From CAYRTD01 sp964426915 (GTDB lineage: Bacteria > Bacteroidota > Bacteroidia > Bacteroidales > GCA-2748055): a stretch of 16,378 bases of DNA. Of this stretch, positions 14,191 through 16,378 are shown piece by piece. Numbering within the stretch: the first letter of the stretch is position 1; each line of letters opens with the position of its first letter. The translations under genes were made by a program, and so were the position numbers. The stretch is taken from positions 1 through 16,378 of the forward strand of contig CAYRTD010000092.1 of NCBI GenBank assembly GCA_964426915.1, in the 5' to 3' direction. The notes beneath the pieces were generated by a model. The model did no database searches, was not told the origin of the DNA, and saw nothing but the letters and a program-made list of their open reading frames with translations.

Positions 14191-14241
14191 TCGGAGTAAA
14201 ACATCGCCAAAACTCGGAGTAAAACATCGCCAAATATCGGA
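14191..14241. repeat. 23-bp tandem repeat before the ATPase gene
   Basis: The unit TCGGAGTAAAACATCGCCAA plus 3 nt occurs at 14191-14213 and 14214-14236, followed by a third start (TCGGA, 14237-14241). The period is 23 bp, about two helical turns, which places the units on the same DNA face. A hairpin GGCAG-gtagatta-CTGCC (14168-14185) lies just upstream. The last unit is 58 bp before the TTG start of the ATPase gene. An operator or iteron-like binding site is possible but unproven. Confidence 0.7.
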
Positions 14242-14298
14242 ATGGATTTTAAAAATAACTTAAAATGAGTATTTTTGGTAAAAATCGAAATATTATAA

Positions 14299-15564
14299 TT
14301 GAAAGCTTCGACTTACATATCTCGTGTCAATGATAAACTGCTAAAGATATTACTTGAATCGACTGGAGCTGTTCTGGTTGAAGGTGCAAAATGGTGTGGA
14401 AAAACACAATCTTCACTACAAATTGCCAAAAGTGTAGTGTATTTTCAAGACCCTGATGAAGGGCCAGGTTATCTGGCTCTGGCTGATACAAAACCTTCAC
14501 TTCTTCTGGAAGGTGACCCCCCTATACTTCTTGATGAATGGCAAATGGCTCCGGTAATTTGGGATGCTGTAAGATTTGCTGTGGATAAACGAGGTTTAAT
14601 GGGCCAGTTTATTCTTACGGGTTCAGCCACACCCAGAGATAATGTAACTTCTCATTCTGGTACTGGTAGAATTGCTCGCATGATTATGCGCCCGATGAGT
14701 CTTTATGAATCTCAAGAATCGAATGGAAGCGTATCTCTTAAAGATCTTTTTGATGGGAAAGAAGATATTGCTTCGAAAAGCACTTTGACCATTGAACAGA
14801 TCGCTAATGCTATTTGTAGAGGAGGCTGGCCGGCTGCAATTACATCAGGAAAGCAGTCTGCTCGCATTGCTATGAACTATGTTGATGCTATCATTAATTT
14901 CGACATTCAACGTGTTGATGACATTGAAAAGGATCCTGAGAGGGTCAGGGTTTTACTCCAATCGCTGGCTCGTAATATTTCAACCATGGCAACTTCAAAA
15001 ACAATCATGGAAGATATGCAGGTTAACGAGTCATCCATAACAGATAAGACACTTAACTCCTATCTTAATGCCCTTCGTCGCCTTTTTGTTATTGAGGATG
15101 TCCCTGCCTGGCAGCCTTCACTGCGCTCAAAAACTGCAATACGTACGACAAATAAACGTCAATTTGTTGATCCATCTATTGCAACAGCGACTATGCGCAC
15201 AAATGCAAAGGGAATTTTACGTGATTTCGAAACATTTGGGTTTTTATTTGAATCCCTCTGTACACGAGATTTAAGAGTATATGCACAAGCTAATGATGGA
15301 GGAGTTTTTCATTATCGGGATAAATCAGAACTTGAATGTGACCTTGTGATTAAGCTTCATGATGGTCGGTGGGCTGCGGTTGAAGTTAAGCTGGGAATGA
15401 GGCAAATTGACGAAGCGGCTGCTAATTTATTAAGGCTTAGTGAAAAGGTTGATAAAGAAAAGATGAATAGCCCTTCTTTTCTTATGGTACTCACTGGAGG
15501 TAAGGTTGCTTACAAACGTCCTGACGATGTGCTGGTGGTTCCGATAGGCTGCTTGAAAGATTAA
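14299..15564 (+). CDS. ATP-binding protein, AAA_14/DUF4143 family
   Basis: This is a 421-aa protein with an N-terminal AAA+-type ATPase domain and a C-terminal DUF4143 domain. The Walker A motif is GAKWCGKT (residues 29-36), Walker B is ILLDEW (76-81), and the sensor-like FILTGSATP is at 104-112. The C-terminal part has LECDLVIKL...WAAVEVKLG (346-366), resembling a PD-(D/E)xK-like core with Asp348 and Glu362-x-Lys364. A winged-helix-like stretch lies between (about 215-265). The function of this widespread family is not established; DNA-related and defence roles have been guessed. An in-frame TAA lies immediately before the TTG at 14299, so TTG is the only plausible start that keeps the conserved N-terminus. 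A 23-bp tandem repeat lies upstream. The gene stands alone between two tRNA-Leu-derived fragments, which suggests acquisition by transfer. Confidence 0.88.
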   Translation: MKASTYISRVNDKLLKILLESTGAVLVEGAKWCGKTQSSLQIAKSVVYFQDPDEGPGYLALADTKPSLLLEGDPPILLDEWQMAPVIWDAVRFAVDKRGLMGQFILTGSATPRDNVTSHSGTGRIARMIMRPMSLYESQESNGSVSLKDLFDGKEDIASKSTLTIEQIANAICRGGWPAAITSGKQSARIAMNYVDAIINFDIQRVDDIEKDPERVRVLLQSLARNISTMATSKTIMEDMQVNESSITDKTLNSYLNALRRLFVIEDVPAWQPSLRSKTAIRTTNKRQFVDPSIATATMRTNAKGILRDFETFGFLFESLCTRDLRVYAQANDGGVFHYRDKSELECDLVIKLHDGRWAAVEVKLGMRQIDEAAANLLRLSEKVDKEKMNSPSFLMVLTGGKVAYKRPDDVLVVPIGCLKD

Positions 15565-15713
15565 GTTCTTATGAAAATTTCCTTTTTCAGAACCAATAAT
15601 ATCGAACTACCTTTTTTCAAAAACTCAATGAATGTATATTGGAGAATACCAAAAAAGTGTAAATAGAAAAAATGGAAGAACAAGATCAAAAATCTCTTAC
15701 TTCCGTTTTACTC

Positions 15714-15778
15714 CATTCGGTCCCTGAGCGGAGCCGAAGGGTACCCCTAACCGGTCATTTTTCCGATCTTTTATCGGA
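15714..15778. repeat. REP-like hairpins downstream of the ATPase gene
   Basis: CATTCGGTCCCTGAGCGGAG followed by CCGAAGGG (15714-15741) is an imperfect hairpin (arms TTCGG and CCGAA). It resembles the CCCTGAGCGGAGTCGAAGGG-type repeat that I recall as common in Bacteroidota and other phyla. A second hairpin, CCGAT-cttttATCGG, follows at 15764-15778. The remainder of 15565-15829 has no gene. It includes an imperfect inverted repeat (GTTCT at 15565 and AGAAC near 15590) that might serve as the ATPase terminator, and a CT-rich tract at 15790-15827. Confidence 0.5.
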
Positions 15779-15829
15779 GGATCAAGTTTAGCTTCCTTTC
15801 ATCGCTCTCGCTCTTCACTCTCACTCTGA

Positions 15830-15960
15830 TTCCGTACCCGGAGCCGGTTCCAATAGCTATCGGAACGAACCGGCACGATATTGCTATCACCCGATAGCTA
15901 TCGGGAGGTGTTTGAGACCAGCGCGTCTACCATCCCGATAGCTATCGGGACCGCCAACTG
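15830..15960 (-). pseudogene. tRNA-Leu(CAA)-like sequence interrupted by three palindromes
   Basis: Read on the minus strand, the pieces of a tRNA-Leu appear in order. They are TTGGCGG (D-stem), TGGTAGACGCGCTGGT and CTCAAACACC (D-loop, anticodon stem, loop with anticodon CAA), TGATAGCAATATCG (long variable arm with GATA-GCAA-TATC), TGCCGGTTCG (T-stem and loop), and CCGGCTCCGGGTACGG (T-stem, acceptor 3' strand). Between them lie three copies of a 16-18 bp palindrome: in the D-loop (15933-15950), at the 3' side of the anticodon stem (15890-15905), and in the T-loop (15848-15865). About 2-3 tRNA bases appear lost at each site compared with a generic bacterial tRNA-Leu. The 5' acceptor strand is not present, since the sequence there joins the GIY-YIG stop codon. 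It is unlikely to be a working tRNA. Confidence 0.8.
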
Positions 15961-15961
15961 G

Positions 15962-16243
15962 CTAAAAACGTTGAATCAACTTATCAATTAATTCAGGATA
16001 TTTTACCATATTTTCAATATACTTTCTGCTTTTCATTTTCTTAATGTGTCCTTCAATGTCTCTAGCCTGCTTGTACTCCAAATTATCAATTTTCAGGAAT
16101 AGTTTCCAATCATCTGCTCTGATAGTGAAGCTTGTGTTGAATTTTTTCCGGGCATGTTCAAGCATTCTTTCATCAAGGTTTTTACAACTGCCGATATAAT
16201 ATGAATCTAATTTCTTAGAATATAAAATGTAGACATTAGCCAT
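15962..16243 (-). CDS. GIY-YIG nuclease family protein
   Basis: This is a 93-aa single-domain GIY-YIG protein. VYILYSKKLDSYYIG (residues 4-18) carries the two signature elements (VYI in place of GIY, then YIG), followed by the expected catalytic Arg26 (NLDERMLEH) and a C-terminal Glu64 in ARDIEGHIKKMKSRK. All key residues are present, so it may be active on DNA; no DNA-binding domain is attached. The start is ATG at 16243. It lies between two tRNA-Leu-like sequences on the same strand: one with its terminator 27 bp upstream, and one that begins directly after the stop codon. A decayed relative lies at 13857-13980. Small GIY-YIG genes of this type are frequent and multicopy in Bacteroidota; a homing-like role is inference. 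Confidence 0.9.
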   Translation of the reverse strand: MANVYILYSKKLDSYYIGSCKNLDERMLEHARKKFNTSFTIRADDWKLFLKIDNLEYKQARDIEGHIKKMKSRKYIENMVKYPELIDKLIQRF

Positions 16244-16270
16244 TTTCAGATATTATTTTTTGAATAAGAA

Positions 16271-16302
16271 AAAAGCGATAACCAATCAAGGTTATCGCTT
16301 TT
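16271..16302 (-). terminator. Intrinsic-type terminator after the tRNA-Leu-like sequence
   Basis: A 13-bp perfect stem, AAAAGCGATAACC (16271-16283) and GGTTATCGCTTTT (16290-16302), encloses a 6-nt loop. On the minus strand it directly follows the acceptor end of the tRNA-like sequence (GGGTACGG, then AAAAGCGATAACC) and ends in a T run before the GIY-YIG gene. The position is what is expected for a tRNA gene terminator. Confidence 0.7.
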
Positions 16303-16378
16303 CCGTACCCGGAGCCGGTTCCGATAGCTATCGGAACGAACCGGCACGATATTGCTATCACCCGATAGCTATCGGGAG
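16301..16378 (-). pseudogene. Second tRNA-Leu-like sequence (3' part; runs off the window)
   Basis: These 78 bp match 15830-15907 with a single difference (16323 G against 15852 A). They carry the T-loop palindrome (16319-16336, here perfect) and the anticodon-stem palindrome (16361-16376). The 5' half, with D-arm and anticodon, would lie beyond the window edge. Because a terminator follows it, this may be the older, promoter-linked copy. Like the other copy it is interrupted, so function as a tRNA is doubtful. Confidence 0.75.

Noticed and set aside
14012..14233. Minus-strand open frame of 73 codons
   Set aside because: It is composed of the 23-bp tandem repeat, a tRNA 3' fragment and a repeat-element fragment, so it is not a gene.
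15830..15960. Functional tRNA-Leu gene
   Set aside because: The T-loop, D-loop and anticodon stem are each interrupted by 16-18 bp, and the 5' acceptor strand is missing.

Overview
The window looks like a chromosomal segment of a Bacteroidota bacterium, probably Bacteroidales/Marinilabiliales-like. The reasons are a class-B succinate:quinone oxidoreductase in the order cytochrome b - flavoprotein - iron-sulfur protein, candidate -7 boxes of the Bacteroidota type (TAnnTTTG), few Shine-Dalgarno sequences, and RAYT and GIY-YIG genes of the kind common in this phylum. Assignment below phylum level is inference.

Left and central part (about 473-13074): ordinary, densely packed housekeeping genes. 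In order these are a tRNA-dihydrouridine synthase (-), a CPBP-family membrane protease (+), an unrecognised helical 243-aa protein (-), a first Xaa-Pro aminopeptidase (+), the operon sdhC-sdhA-sdhB (-), a second Xaa-Pro aminopeptidase followed by an alpha/beta hydrolase (+), and a deoxycytidylate deaminase overlapping an S41 C-terminal processing peptidase (-). The sdhCAB complex links succinate/fumarate interconversion to the quinone pool. The two M24 peptidases flank it and probably finish proline-containing peptides in the cytoplasm.

The spacers between these genes carry repeats. There is a REP-like nested palindrome at 26-92, a heptamer array at 404-487 that runs into the 3' end of the dus gene, and an interspersed 90-125 bp inverted-repeat element (full copies at 2484-2606 and 6003-6090, fragments at 5087-5116 and 14011-14051). 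The 6003-6090 copy sits inside the sdh operon, between sdhA and sdhB.

Right part (about 13075-16378): an accessory island made of mobile-element debris. It contains a G-run tract, a RAYT (REP-associated tyrosine transposase) pseudogene that has lost its central HUH region, a decayed GIY-YIG gene, a 26-bp tRNA-Leu 3'-end fragment, a 23-bp tandem repeat directly before a DUF4143-type ATPase gene with a TTG start, and finally an intact GIY-YIG endonuclease gene between two tRNA-Leu(CAA)-like sequences. Those tRNA-like sequences are interrupted at three internal places by the same 16-18 bp perfect palindrome (core CCGATAGCTATCGG). The same palindrome also interrupts the repeat element in the sdh operon. 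The tRNA-Leu/GIY-YIG unit and the micro-palindrome insertions are the most unusual things in the window.
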